Below are positions 1 through 9,508 of a stretch of DNA of 64,000 nucleotides, piece after piece (position 1 is the first letter of the stretch; each line of letters opens with the position of its first letter). The position numbers and the translations under genes are program-made. The stretch covers positions 1 to 64,000 of the forward strand of contig WEDG01004523.1 in NCBI GenBank assembly GCA_017591395.1, written 5' to 3'. This DNA is from Schistocephalus solidus. Its lineage: Eukaryota; Platyhelminthes; Cestoda; Diphyllobothriidea; Diphyllobothriidae. The notes beneath the pieces were generated by a model, which saw nothing but the letters and a program-made list of their open reading frames with translations, ran no database searches and had not been told where the DNA came from.

Positions 1-825
1 AGGCGTGGATTTGTGCAGATTGATGGGGAACTCTTCCGAAAATCCTACGGGATATTTGTTTGATCTCACTTGGAATAGGCATTGCAGGACCTGGCGTCCG
101 TGGTTTTAAGAAGGATTATCTACAGCTGGAACGAGTGCAGGCGAGGGGCTACGAAGATGGTCAAGAATCTTAGTCATCTGCCTTACGAAGCCAGACTAAT
201 TGAACTTGATTTGTTTCCTCTAAATTACGAGGCAACTGCGGTGACCTCATCCAAACCTACCGGATTGTCAGAGGCCGCGAGGTGTGCCCCTAAATTTGCT
301 GACTTCTTCGAGATCGGCTGGGACTGGAACATCTGTGGGGTCATCCCTTTAAACTGCAGAGGAAGTTTGTCCATACGGAAGTCCGTCAGAACATAGCTAC
401 GCAGAAGGGTCGTTGGAGCATGGAACGGACTCCCTGACTTGAGGTGGTCCTTTCCGGAAACTTTTGGCACATTTAAATTCCAAACTAGATACTCATTTTT
501 CTAGAAACTATTGTCAATATAATGAAGATTGTGTACGTTGGAGCATGGAACGGACTCCCTGACGAGGTGGTCCCTTTCGGAAACTTTTGACACATTTAAA
601 TTCAAACTAGATACTCATTTTCTAAGAAACAATTGTCAATATAATGAAGATTGTGTAAGCAATGGCAGCTTGCGCCTGGCCCACACATATCGATGACCCT
701 ACATTTTCATTTGTCAGATTTATCACTGTAAACGTTTGTACTTTTGACATTTTTGCATGTGAATAGGGAGCTCAAGGGCGAAAGCCTCCTTCCCTCAATA
801 AAGTGACTTAAAGTGACCTTTATAA
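1..825 (+). mobile_element. LINE lineage A, 3'-terminal fragment (plus copy)
   Basis: This is the end of the reverse-transcriptase ORF plus the 3'UTR of a CR1-like non-LTR retrotransposon. The first 370 bases are the reverse complement, with differences, of about 1,160-1,530, where the same C-terminal protein region (a leucine/arginine-rich tail ending in a His-Leu-Pro-Tyr-Glu-Ala context) lies on the minus strand. A 125-base segment (411-535) is tandemly repeated at 536-656. The fragment ends in a short tail with repeats of AATAAAGTGACTTAAAGTG. It is 5'-truncated by the window edge. Frames are broken and no function remains. Confidence 0.8.
411..656 (+). repeat. Tandem duplication of ~125 bp inside LINE A 3'UTR
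   Basis: Both units begin with the same CGTTGGAGCATGGAACGG string (411 and 536) and run through an AATGAAGATTGTGTA string. The minus-strand copy nearby has a single unit, so this duplication is private to the plus copy. Confidence 0.85.
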
Positions 826-835
826 ATTTATGACA

Positions 836-2630
836 ATGTCACTTTAAGTCCCTTTAAGTCACTTTATTGAGGGAAGTAGGCTTTCGCCCTTGAGCTCCCA
901 ATTCATATGCAAAAATATCAATAGTATAAATGCTTACAGTAATATATCTGACAAATGAAAATGTAGGGTCATCGATATGTGTGGGCCAGGCGCAACCTGC
1001 CACTGTTTACACAATCTTCATTATATTGAAAATAGTTTCTCAGAAAATGAGTATCTAGTTTGAATTTAAATGCATCAATAGTTTCTGAAAGGACAACATC
1101 CTCAGGAGTCCGTTCCATGCTCCAACGACCCTCTGCGAAAAGGCGTTCCGACGGAATCCGTGTGGACAAACTTCCTCTGCAGTTTAAAGGGATGACCCCG
1201 CAGATGTTCCGTCCCAGCCAATTCGAAGAATTCAGCAAATTCTAGGGCACAATTGCGGCCTCTGACAATCCGGTAGGTTTGGATGAGGTCACCGCGTAGT
1301 TGCCTGTAATTTAGAGGAAACAAATCAACTTCAACCAGTCTGGCTTCGTAAGGGCAGATTACTAAGATTCTTGACCATCTTCGTAGCCCTCGCCTGCACT
1401 CGTTCCAGCTGTAGATAATCCTTCTTAAACCACGGACGCCAGGCCTGGATGGCATATTCCAAGTGAGATCGAACAAATACCCCGTAGGTTTTTCGGAAGA
1501 GTTCCTTATCAATCTGCACAAACCCACGTCTGAGCGCAAATAAGACCTGTGTAGTGCGTTTAGCTGCCTTTAAACACTGTGAAGATGGTTTAAGTGAGGA
1601 GTTTATTAGAACACCAAGGTCCTTCTGTTCCTCAACAATTGAAAGGGGCTGCCCATTGAGAATGTATTGGAAGGAATCATCCTCCTCACTGGTCCTTCTG
1701 GTACGCAGTCTTAGGACCACACACTTCCCAACGTTAAAATTTAAGAGCCAACGAGCAGACCAGCTGCTAAGACGGTTGAGATCCTCTTGAAGTGCGTGCC
1801 TATCGAAATCAGATCTGATGACCCTCCACAATTTAACATCATCTGCAAACATGATGGCGCTGCAATCCAGGTCGTCGACACAGTCGTTGATGTACACTAA
1901 GAAGAGTAACGGCCCTAATACCGAGCCTTGGGGACACCACTTAGAACCGGAGTAGGTGTTGACTTCGAGGTATCGATGCACACAGTTTGCAATCTATCTG
2001 TAAGAAAGTCTGCGATCCATGTCAGCAACATTCCTCTTATGCCGATTTCAGATAATTTGTAGATGAGACGTTTGTGTGGGACACTGTCAAACGCCTTCTT
2101 GAAATCAGTGTATATGACGTCAACCCTACCATTTTTCGTCCAGTGCACGAAGTCCACTGCTCTGTTGAGAGTAATAAACTAGAAAGACAGGAGCGATTCT
2201 GTCTGAAGCCATGCTGGAGATCTGAGAGTAATTGGTTTTCCTCAAGGAACTTCATGGTTGTCTTCTTGATTATTGATTCCATTATTTTACAGCAAATGGA
2301 GGTTAGGCTGACAGGCCGATAATTGTTTGACATTAGATCGAGCACCACTCTTGTATATGGGGTATATATTTGCTGCCTTCCATTCGGATGGCAGTTTCCC
2401 TGATTCAAATGACGAATTAAATATATGCGCTAGTGGTTTGGACAGTTCGCTGGCCAGTTCTTTCAAGAACTTGGCCGGTATATCGTCCGGACCAGATGAC
2501 TTCGCTTCTTTCAGATTTCGCAGTTCTAGTTCCACGAGAGGTTCCTGTGTGCAGATAAAATATACAAATACTTAATAATGTAGACATAACTTGTCCTGCT
2601 ATGTCAACAGTTAGCGATGTTTTCAAATTA
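836..2630 (-). mobile_element. LINE lineage A, 5'-truncated copy (minus)
   Basis: A CR1-like LINE read on the minus strand, from the start of the RT domain (about 2,560) to the terminal tail (836-895). It faces the plus copy tail to tail: the last ~57 bases of each copy form an imperfect inverted repeat around 816-836. Upstream of about 2,560 the homology fades. Only RT and 3'UTR are present; no endonuclease domain is visible. Confidence 0.85.
1331..2560 (-). pseudogene. LINE A reverse transcriptase (broken)
   Basis: Minus-strand pieces in three frames (about 2,535-2,290, 2,400-2,040, 2,157-1,915, 1,981-1,331) together give a reverse transcriptase in normal motif order: a Gly-Pro-Asp-Asp-Ile-Pro segment, NYRPVSLTS, the Asp-bearing YTDFKKAFDSVPH palm motif, a PQGSVLGPLLFLVYIND segment, the catalytic FADD box, and the CR1-type KDLGVLINSSLKPS connection. 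At least three frameshifts break it. Known role of the family: target-primed reverse transcription of the element's own RNA. The catalytic aspartates are intact in the pieces, so the decay is by indels rather than loss of active-site residues. Confidence 0.85.
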
Positions 2631-2649
2631 ATGGTGAACTAGAAAAAAA

Positions 2650-2739
2650 TAGGCAGTGAAAAAAACTCCTACCCTAAAAATGGAGGCAGAGTTCAATAGG
2701 TCTTCATTTTTTAATAGAAGGTAGGAAAAAAACTGCTTA
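2650..2739 (-). promoter_or_regulatory. 3'UTR hairpin with facing U-tracts (LINE B, minus copy)
   Basis: Read as RNA from the minus strand: outer stem UAaGCAG / CUGCcUA (one A-C mismatch), then seven U on the 5' side and a matching U7 tract on the 3' side, closed by the inner stem CCUACC / GGUAGG (perfect). The loop between is about 40 nt. The arrangement is the same as in LINE D and C. ENE-type triple-helix elements have this shape, but that function is inference. Confidence 0.6.
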
Positions 2740-3163
2740 GGAAAAAATGGTCAGGTGGTAGAGTAGGGTAATACTGCAGTAGCGTTTCAGAATGAAACGT
2801 CGAGATGATTCTTTCTTGATCACTTAGGCGTATGAAACAAAATCTCACGAAAATGCGTCAATGAACTTAATTCATCAGCATCTTAGGATCCAGAATTGAA
2901 TTCTGATGATGATAAGTATAACAAAATGGTAGCATTTTAGACTGTGGACCACCGAATGTGTACGTCCGAATGACGTCATCGTTTGGATGACTGGTGATAT
3001 AAGGAGACATCATAGTTCATGGGCGACTCGACGTAGCGAAAATATAGTTTCAAGAGGGTCATATAAATTCCAGATTGTGCTTTCTCCTAGTCATGGGAAA
3101 GCTACTGGGAAAAGATGAAGAAAATAAAAGGTTATTAGAATCAGTGTTAAGATAAATGTGCAG

Positions 3164-4300
3164 TCATTGCTTGAATGCAGATAGACTAGTTAACGACCTA
3201 ATTTCAATTGGCAAGTTATTCCAAAGAAAACTATACATAGAATCAAAGAAAAGAGACTTTTTACACGTGAAGGATGTAGGGGGAGGTATAATTAGTGCAG
3301 AATTTATTAAGTTATAAGGAAGATTAACGGGGGTAATGACAGAAAGCTTGGGGAGTGTTGAGCTATTATTTAGTCGGAAAGGAGACAAAAGCCTGCTTCG
3401 AATCTCCTGACCTAAGACATTTTAGATTCGTTAGCTGGCATCTTGTTGAGTAGGAAGAAGTTGAAAGAGTCGAAAACAGGAGATGTTTGTGAAATGTTTT
3501 TAGATATTTTCAATTTTGAATGGCTAGATTCGTTCATTAAACCGAAGAAAGGACAGCAAAATTTAAAAATGGAAAGTTCAAACATACGATAAAGTCTTAA
3601 TTTTTTTTCAGGAAGGTAGAAATTATGAGAAATACAGCTGCAAATTTAAACAGCTTTGGCCGTTATTCTATCGGCATGAGGCGAAAGATCTAATTTATTG
3701 GTAATGCTTAAGCCCAAGTCCTTGATGGAGGAACATTCAATCATAAGGCAACCTTCAAAAATAAGAGGTTGCGGCAGCCTTACTGGCCCAAAACGCATGC
3801 AGCGACACTTAGTAGGTGAGAACTCCGTTAGCCATGTGGAGCTCCAGGCCGAAAGAGCGTCTAAGTCTGAATGAATTTATTCTAGGCACCGTTCGGTCGT
3901 AGAGTTAGAGAAGGAATACACGCATTTGAGGTCATCAGCATAAATAAAAGTTTGAGAATGTTTAACTATCGATGAAAAATCATGTATATACAGTAAGAAC
4001 AACAAAGGACCTAATACGGTACCTTGAAGGACACCACTAAAAATCGGGGTAGCACTTGAGTATGAGGACCCTACTAAAACGTTTTGTTTTCGATCATTTA
4101 GGTATGATCTAATAAAGACAGTAAGGGGTCTACGGAATCCTATAGGTTCTAGTTAAGCTAGAAGTCGTCTATGAGGCACTTTATCGAATGTCTTACTAAG
4201 ATCAAAATAGATAACTACTACAGATAGATTATCATTACGAAGAGGTTAGTAGATTTCGAAAATACATGTGACATGTTTCACAAGACTGGTTCGGAAAGAA
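3164..4300 (-). pseudogene. LINE B reverse transcriptase (broken)
   Basis: RT motifs appear in order on the minus strand but in shifting frames: SCETCHM near 4,270, IYFDLSKTFDKVPHRRLL near 4,200, GTVLGPLLFLLYI near 4,000, YADDLKCVYSFSNSTTE near 3,920, and a final readable piece (3,388-3,164) with the FLWNNLPIEIR motif that closes CR1-like RT ORFs. A TAA interrupts the segment after the palm motif. It is non-functional. It is closer to lineage C than to A in wording of all motifs. Confidence 0.75.
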
Positions 4301-4310
4301 GCCGTGTTGG

Positions 4311-4784
4311 AGGTCAACTTCAATCGCTGAAAAACTTTGACCAGAATTGGCGGGTTTTTGCTACGGGAAGACGACCTTTTAGCTTCAGCGACTTTAAAGA
4401 GAGCCGCATAAGTAAAGGAAATGAAATGCAACGTCCAGGATGATTTTACTCTTGGGGATGTTTTTTTAAAAAAATTGAAACTTCTCTTATGTCGGTCAAT
4501 TGACTCAGTACTGACCATATTTATAAAAGGCTCTTGTTTCTCGCACTGTTGAGAAGTTAATGAAGAATACTTTCCCTCAAAAATGGTACCAAGGATCATA
4601 AAGAGAGAACCATATTTAGATAAAAAGGTATTAAAGTTTTCCAGGGCGTCAAGGTTTAATTTCTTCATGCTTAAGGTGGGTTGCTCTAGTGGAAGTTTTA
4701 CGCGAAGATGATGTTTGCGTCTAAGCACTGACTGGGGTTTCATATTGATTTTAAAATAAGCGTATTTTTCAAATCGATAATACA
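4311..4784. other. Unassigned segment between LINE B and LINE C
   Basis: A minus-strand open frame runs through here (4,878-4,246) and joins LINE B RT wording only at its very end. The rest is Lys/Ser/Phe-rich and matches nothing I recognise. It may be the degraded linker upstream of the B reverse transcriptase or unrelated filler DNA. Confidence 0.4.
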
Positions 4785-4793
4785 AAAGGAAAA

Positions 4794-6401
4794 TTGTCAC
4801 TAGTGACGTTTGGCAGATTAAAAGATGTAATATTTGAAATATTTGTTTTAAGCAAGGCATTGCAAGCAAATATTCCAAACTCAGTTATTAAGAGAGTGCC
4901 GAGCTTTCCCCGATTGCTTAGCCATGTATTCTCAGTTTATCTTTTAAACGGATTCTTTCCTGACTCATGGAAGACATCTATTATTCTTCCTGTCTTCAAG
5001 TCGGGATCTCGTTCGGACGTAAATAATAATCGAGGCGTTCACAAAACCCCGGCTCTTGCAAAACTTCTTGAAAAAATTATTTTTAATCAAATTCTCGACT
5101 TTTGCTTCGAAAATAAGCTCTTAAGCGACTCACAATATGGTTTTCTACCTGGAAGATCATGCGAAGTGTGTCACTTAGCTTTTCTTAACCTCGTCACTTC
5201 CCTTCGTAATGAGCAGCAGACAGTGGTTGTGATCTACTTTGACCTGAGCAAAGCCTTTGACAAGGTACCGCACAAACTTCTTCTGGTGAAACTGTAAGCC
5301 CTCGGCATCCGGCCTCCTCTCCTTGACTTCATTGGTTCCTACTTGTCTAACCGCAGCCAGAAGGTCTTAGTAGGTAATAGCAACTCGACGCCTCAACCGA
5401 TCACGAGTGGCGTTTTTCATGGCACGGTTCTAGGTCCCCTTCTCTTTATTCTGTACATAAACGAAATTTCAGCTTTACTCACAAATTCACAAACTTTTGT
5501 TTACGCTGACGATCTCAAGTGCATTTATTCATTTTCTGAAGACTGCCAATAGTTGCGTGGATAAAATCAACACTGATCTACTTATGCTCTCACGTTGGAG
5601 CTGTACTTGGCAGATGGAGTTTTCTTCATCCAAGAGTTGTTTTATGTGTTTTGGCTTCGCTAAGCTTCCTGGACCCATCGTATTTCAAAAATAGTACACT
5701 TTTTAGAAAAATCAACCATAAAAGACTTAGGTCTAAGTTACACGAACAAGCTAGCATTATCGCCTCATGCAGATCGAATTTCTGCAAAGGCTGCACAGAT
5801 ATGTGATTTTATATCGCACAATTTCTTCCTTCCGGAAATAAAGTTAGACCTGTACCGCATGTTTGTTCTTCCTATTCTAGAATACTGCTGTCCCCTCTTT
5901 GGGCTGATGAACGCCTCTGACCGCAGTAAGATTGAAAAAGTTCAGAGGGTTTTTACTCGAAGACTATTTTCTCTTCCTGGATCCAGTATCTCTTATACGG
6001 ATAGATGCCAGTTAGCAAACATTAAATTTCTGTGGGTTAGAAGACTCGAAGCCGGTCTCTGCTTCCTGTTTCGCATTAACTCTAGCCCCAATCTCCCACG
6101 AATTAACGCTCTTACTCCGGTAGATCGACTCTATGCCACTCGTAATTCCTCCATGATCATTTCACCACCCCTTAGCTCCACAACTAACCGGTCTCAGTTT
6201 TTTGCCTCCAAATATGCTTTCATCTGGAATAATCTTCCACTGCAAATTAGGTTGTCGTCCACATTAGCTATTTTCAAAACAAAGTTACGCAAACATTTAA
6301 CTTCGGAAGATATAAAGTCCTTATTGTCTGTTTCCTTCCCTAACTCGCAACTTTTTGGATTTCGAAAAGGGTCCTCCTGGTATTTGAGGCAGTTCCCTTG
6401 A
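4794..6401 (+). pseudogene. LINE C reverse transcriptase, copy 1 (few breaks)
   Basis: Four overlapping plus-strand frames (4,794-5,297; 5,343-5,552; 5,497-5,694; 5,859-6,401) give a near-complete RT: a WKTSIILPVFKSGSRSDV segment, VIYFDLSKAFDKVPH (palm Asp), a GTVLGPLLFILYINE segment, the YADDLK catalytic box, then LEYCCPLFG and the terminal FIWNNLPLQIR motif. An in-frame TAA follows VKL at about 5,295, and indels fall near 5,540 and 5,690. The endonuclease half is absent (5' truncation). The catalytic residues survive, so this copy decayed after insertion. Confidence 0.85.
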
Positions 6402-6844
6402 TATTATAATGGTCTCTTATTATATATCCATCATCCTCTGCTGAGTCAATCTTTGCATTTACTTTTTGCCCCCCTCATTTTAAACTGGCATCGTCAAGTC
6501 TTGATAACCTTGGTACTTTCCTCCGCTTTTGCAACCCCGACGATGGTCTCCAGGTTCAGTTGAGGATCAAGGCGGGTTCTGATAGTTTTGCTTCTTTAAT
6601 TGGTGGACTATGCAGTCGGCAAGGTCGCATCTCAATTATGATCTCATGACCTCTACTGTCCCGTCTTCGTTTTGACCCTGGTATCCACGATGAGTCCGTC
6701 CTCTCTTACCTCCACTGGTGGTTACAAACAGTAGCTCTGACTGCTATATTATCTCTCACACGACAAGGAGCGTTCCGAACCCTCATACGTTGTCAGCATC
6801 ATCACAGATCTATCCCATTGCATCTAGCTATTAATGTTTTTAGT

Positions 6845-6929
6845 GAAGCAGTTTTTTTCTCCTTTTTTTTAAATTGGTGGCTCGCTGAACTCCGCCTCCG
6901 ATTTACCGTAGGAGTTTTTTTACTGATTC
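6845..6929 (+). promoter_or_regulatory. 3'UTR hairpin with facing U-tracts (LINE C copy 1)
   Basis: Outer stem GAAgCAG(U) / (A)CUGaUUC with one mismatch, U7 tract 6,852-6,858 on the 5' side, inner stem CUCCU / AGGAG, and U7 tract 6,915-6,921 on the 3' side. It lies about 240 bases from the element's 3' end. Confidence 0.6.
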
Positions 6930-7165
6930 TTTTCTAGTTCACCGTTTATGTTAAAGATTGTTGTCTTTTGTTTTAAAAATGGCAAATCGTTCTGAATCGG
7001 ATATGCCTACCATATTGTTAATTTCTGCTGTTAATATGGCTGCTCACATAGAGCAGCAATTATCCACTTGGTATTTATTTATACCGCGATACTAAGTTTA
7101 AAATGACGGGGCTCTCTGGGCCTTAAATATACAATTTATTTATTTATTTATTTAAATTAATAGTT

Positions 7166-8107
7166 TAAACTTAAAATAGAATTAGCGAAGAGGCTATGCA
7201 GGATGAAAAATTATATTAACTGGTATACCAGTTACTGCAAATTATTCTTCGCTGGAAATAAGGTAAACTTAAAACATTGCAACTTTATTTCTAGAATTAA
7301 CCTTTATCTTCCGTCCTTTTGACGTAAATCTGCGAGAACTTTAATGAGGCTATGTAGGGTGAAAAAGGTTAAAACTGTATATTTATCCCTTTTGTAAATG
7401 CAATAATTGCAGGTGTGTGTAGCTGATAATGAGGTAGAAATACAATAAATTGTCAATAATTAAGCTAATATTTTCTACAGGAAACGAATAAATCGGTTTA
7501 AAATTCAAGAATTCACTTATCTTCAAATTTTAACCAAACGCCTTTGACCTCGGCCCCTACCTCGAGTTAGCCAACGCACGCTATCATTTCAAAATTTCTG
7601 TGAATAAACCCAGTGGTTTGGCGTGCTTTCGAGACAATCAGGGCACAGAGCTCTGACAGATTAAGACGCCTAGAATATGATATGCCCAGATCCTTTCTAA
7701 CCCCGGGCACATTTAGGTCATAACCGTCTATGCTTAGATGAGGCTGATGGCTGCCACCACAAATGCCTCCAAGGTCTAGGTCAAGGTCAAGGGCGCGTGA
7801 ACCGATTTTTAAAGATAAGTGAACGGATTATTTTTACCGTATTTACTGCCCCTAGCAGTGAACTGTCTATTAATTGTTAGTTTAAAAAAGCTCTTATTAC
7901 TGCTACATATTATTTGTGGCGGCCATATAATCACTTGGACTAATTAGTTACACTTTGCATAAGTGTGGTTAAAATTGTGCTCAGTTTGTCGTTTTCTATT
8001 AACTGTTTGAAATCAGCTGCCATTTTAGCCTAATTAAGTATACTCTTGTAAATTATTAACCCACTATTTTCTTTTAAGTAAACCAAAATTCCGTCTACTA
8101 GCTTACG
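7166..8107. other. Gene-free stretch; probably 5'UTR of LINE D in its right part
   Basis: AT-rich DNA between the tail of LINE C and the ORF1 start of LINE D. The D 5' end must lie here, but with only one copy in the window the boundary cannot be fixed. No other gene is seen. Confidence 0.4.
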
Positions 8108-9508
8108 ATGTCCCGCAAGCGACTCGCAAAAAGACGAAAGGTTGCAGCATCCCCTCCATCCTTGAGTAATAGAGTAATAGAAGGGGACCTATCTAGCGTA
8201 TGCGAGAATTCGCAGCCCTCTGTAGATATTGTCAACTCTAAAATCCCTTTCGTAAATCTGGAACCTCTTGATCCTCTGATTGCTCAAGCCTACACCTCGT
8301 CCTGCGTTAATCGATCGTCGTCCGACGAACTGGTAGATTTTTTGCTTAAAGGAACTATAACCAATGCCTCTGACACAGTTATCCAACAGGCTTTTAAATT
8401 CATTGGGATAATTAGCTCCGAAACCGAAGAACGGATAAAACGCAAGCATAATTTCATACTGCGTAATATTCCCAGTTACATATCTGCTTTCGACGGCGCG
8501 CGTTTGTTTCTGGAAAGCAGTGGCTTGGGATTCCGAGTCGCGTATGCTAAACGACTCCACTCGCTCAGTCGAAATGCCCCCATACTAGTCACGCTCTTTT
8601 TCTTGATAGAAGTCGACTTCATACTCTCTAGGAAGGAGATTAGTAGAGAATTTTGTCGAAAATGGCATTCCTCGGTTTCCCCTGACCTCACCCCAATGCA
8701 GAGAAAACTGAAAAATTTTAAATTGTCGACAAGCAACAGAGAAATGACTAACGCTGTTGCCATGTTGAACAAATTGCCTCCAATTTCATCTACGGCTTCG
8801 CCATCTGAAGCTCCAGCTAACTCTGCACGGAAACCAACCTTGATTAATCTTTTGGGATCTCAAGAAAACAGTACTTCTTTTTTTCGTTCTCAAGATGGCA
8901 GTACTCCGCCTATTACCATACCAAGTTTACTAGTTACTCCTGGTAAACCAACGCAGATTTCTAGCTCCAAGACAAGTCCGGCTAAAGTCTCAACAACTCG
9001 AAAACCGCAAAAATTTAGTCTCTCCACGAAAACTACTCCGTTACTATCGCCTATTTCTCCCAAAAAAATCCCCATCCCAACAACATCGAATTTCCAGCTA
9101 TCACCCAGGTCTCATACTGAGGCCGATAAACGAAACATACAAGCATTCTCGCCCAAAAATAGTGCTTCTGTGCCACCCACAGCAGTGCATCTCCCACCCC
9201 GTAGCCAAATTTCGCTACGGTCGTTTCCCCAGTTGTCTCTCAATACGAAGGGTCCTGCTGGACTACTAGACTCACCTGACCTTCTGTGTCACCTTAATAG
9301 TAATAATTTGCAGTATCCTGTCCAGGGATTTCCCGGTCATGCCCCAATAGCTAGCAGTTGTGCTCAGTTCCCCTTTCTGTCATTTCCACCTCCATATTTT
9401 ACTCCGATTCACCCGCATCAGGCGCGTATGATCCCACCTTTTTTCCAGTACAGGGCGGGAGCATCCGCCCCCAACGTTCAGTGGCCCGTGAACCACTGGA
9501 TGAATTAG
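8108..9508 (+). CDS. LINE D ORF1 protein (nucleic-acid-binding Gag-like, putative)
   Basis: Intact 466-codon frame starting ATG-TCC-CGC, with a basic N-terminus (SRKRLAKRRK). Residues ~75-230 form a mixed, possibly folded region; a Gln-rich start to a helix and an IKRKHNFILRNIP segment can be seen. Residues ~235-466 are rich in Ser, Thr and Pro and end in a Pro/Phe/Tyr-rich tail. I see no CCHC zinc knuckle, PHD or esterase motif, so it is assigned as ORF1 by position: one full ORF directly before an endonuclease/RT ORF on the same strand. ORF1 proteins of LINEs bind the element RNA. The stop lies inside a 70-base overlap with the ORF2 frame, where a frameshift-like signal is found. A diverged ORF1 of the same kind is recognisable at 18,478-19,300. 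Confidence 0.75.
   Translation: MSRKRLAKRRKVAASPPSLSNRVIEGDLSSVCENSQPSVDIVNSKIPFVNLEPLDPLIAQAYTSSCVNRSSSDELVDFLLKGTITNASDTVIQQAFKFIGIISSETEERIKRKHNFILRNIPSYISAFDGARLFLESSGLGFRVAYAKRLHSLSRNAPILVTLFFLIEVDFILSRKEISREFCRKWHSSVSPDLTPMQRKLKNFKLSTSNREMTNAVAMLNKLPPISSTASPSEAPANSARKPTLINLLGSQENSTSFFRSQDGSTPPITIPSLLVTPGKPTQISSSKTSPAKVSTTRKPQKFSLSTKTTPLLSPISPKKIPIPTTSNFQLSPRSHTEADKRNIQAFSPKNSASVPPTAVHLPPRSQISLRSFPQLSLNTKGPAGLLDSPDLLCHLNSNNLQYPVQGFPGHAPIASSCAQFPFLSFPPPYFTPIHPHQARMIPPFFQYRAGASAPNVQWPVNHWMN
9439..9500 (+). promoter_or_regulatory. Candidate -1 ribosomal frameshift signal at the ORF1/ORF2 overlap of LINE D
   Basis: ORF1 codons CCT-TTT-TTC (9,437-9,445) contain the heptamer T TTT TTC in the correct X XXY YYZ register. 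After a 7-nt spacer comes a perfect six-pair hairpin GGGCGG (9,453-9,458) / CCGCCC (9,465-9,470) with a 6-nt loop, then a second hairpin CAGTGG (9,479-9,484) / CCACTG (9,493-9,498). The -1 frame is open from here past the ORF1 stop (9,506-9,508) into the endonuclease domain. No in-frame ATG is apparent before the endonuclease core. Function is inferred from layout only. Confidence 0.6.

Larger units (their letters stand above)
2640..4310 (-). mobile_element. LINE lineage B copy (minus), RT 3' half and 3'UTR
   Basis: Read on the minus strand, the segment from 4,310 down to about 3,160 encodes decayed RT (a YFDLSKTFDKVPH palm motif near 4,210, a YADDLK catalytic box near 3,930, and a C-terminal FLWNNLP motif at about 3,200). 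It is followed by a 3'UTR holding a U-tract hairpin (2,650-2,739). The matching plus-strand copy lies at 12,780-16,110. The element begins directly after LINE A, which suggests nested or adjacent insertions. The 480 bases upstream of 4,310 do not align clearly with the other B copy. Confidence 0.8.
4785..7165 (+). mobile_element. LINE lineage C copy 1 (5'-truncated), RT and 3'UTR
   Basis: A CR1/jockey-like LINE starting inside the linker before RT, running through RT (to 6,401), a 760-base 3'UTR and a (TTTA)n tail at 7,135-7,160 directly after a GGGCCTTAAATATACAA string. The same 3' end closes copy 2 at 22,080-22,115. A short simple-sequence 3' tail instead of poly(A) is typical of CR1-type elements. 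The 3'UTR carries the U-tract hairpin at 6,845-6,929. Confidence 0.85.
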
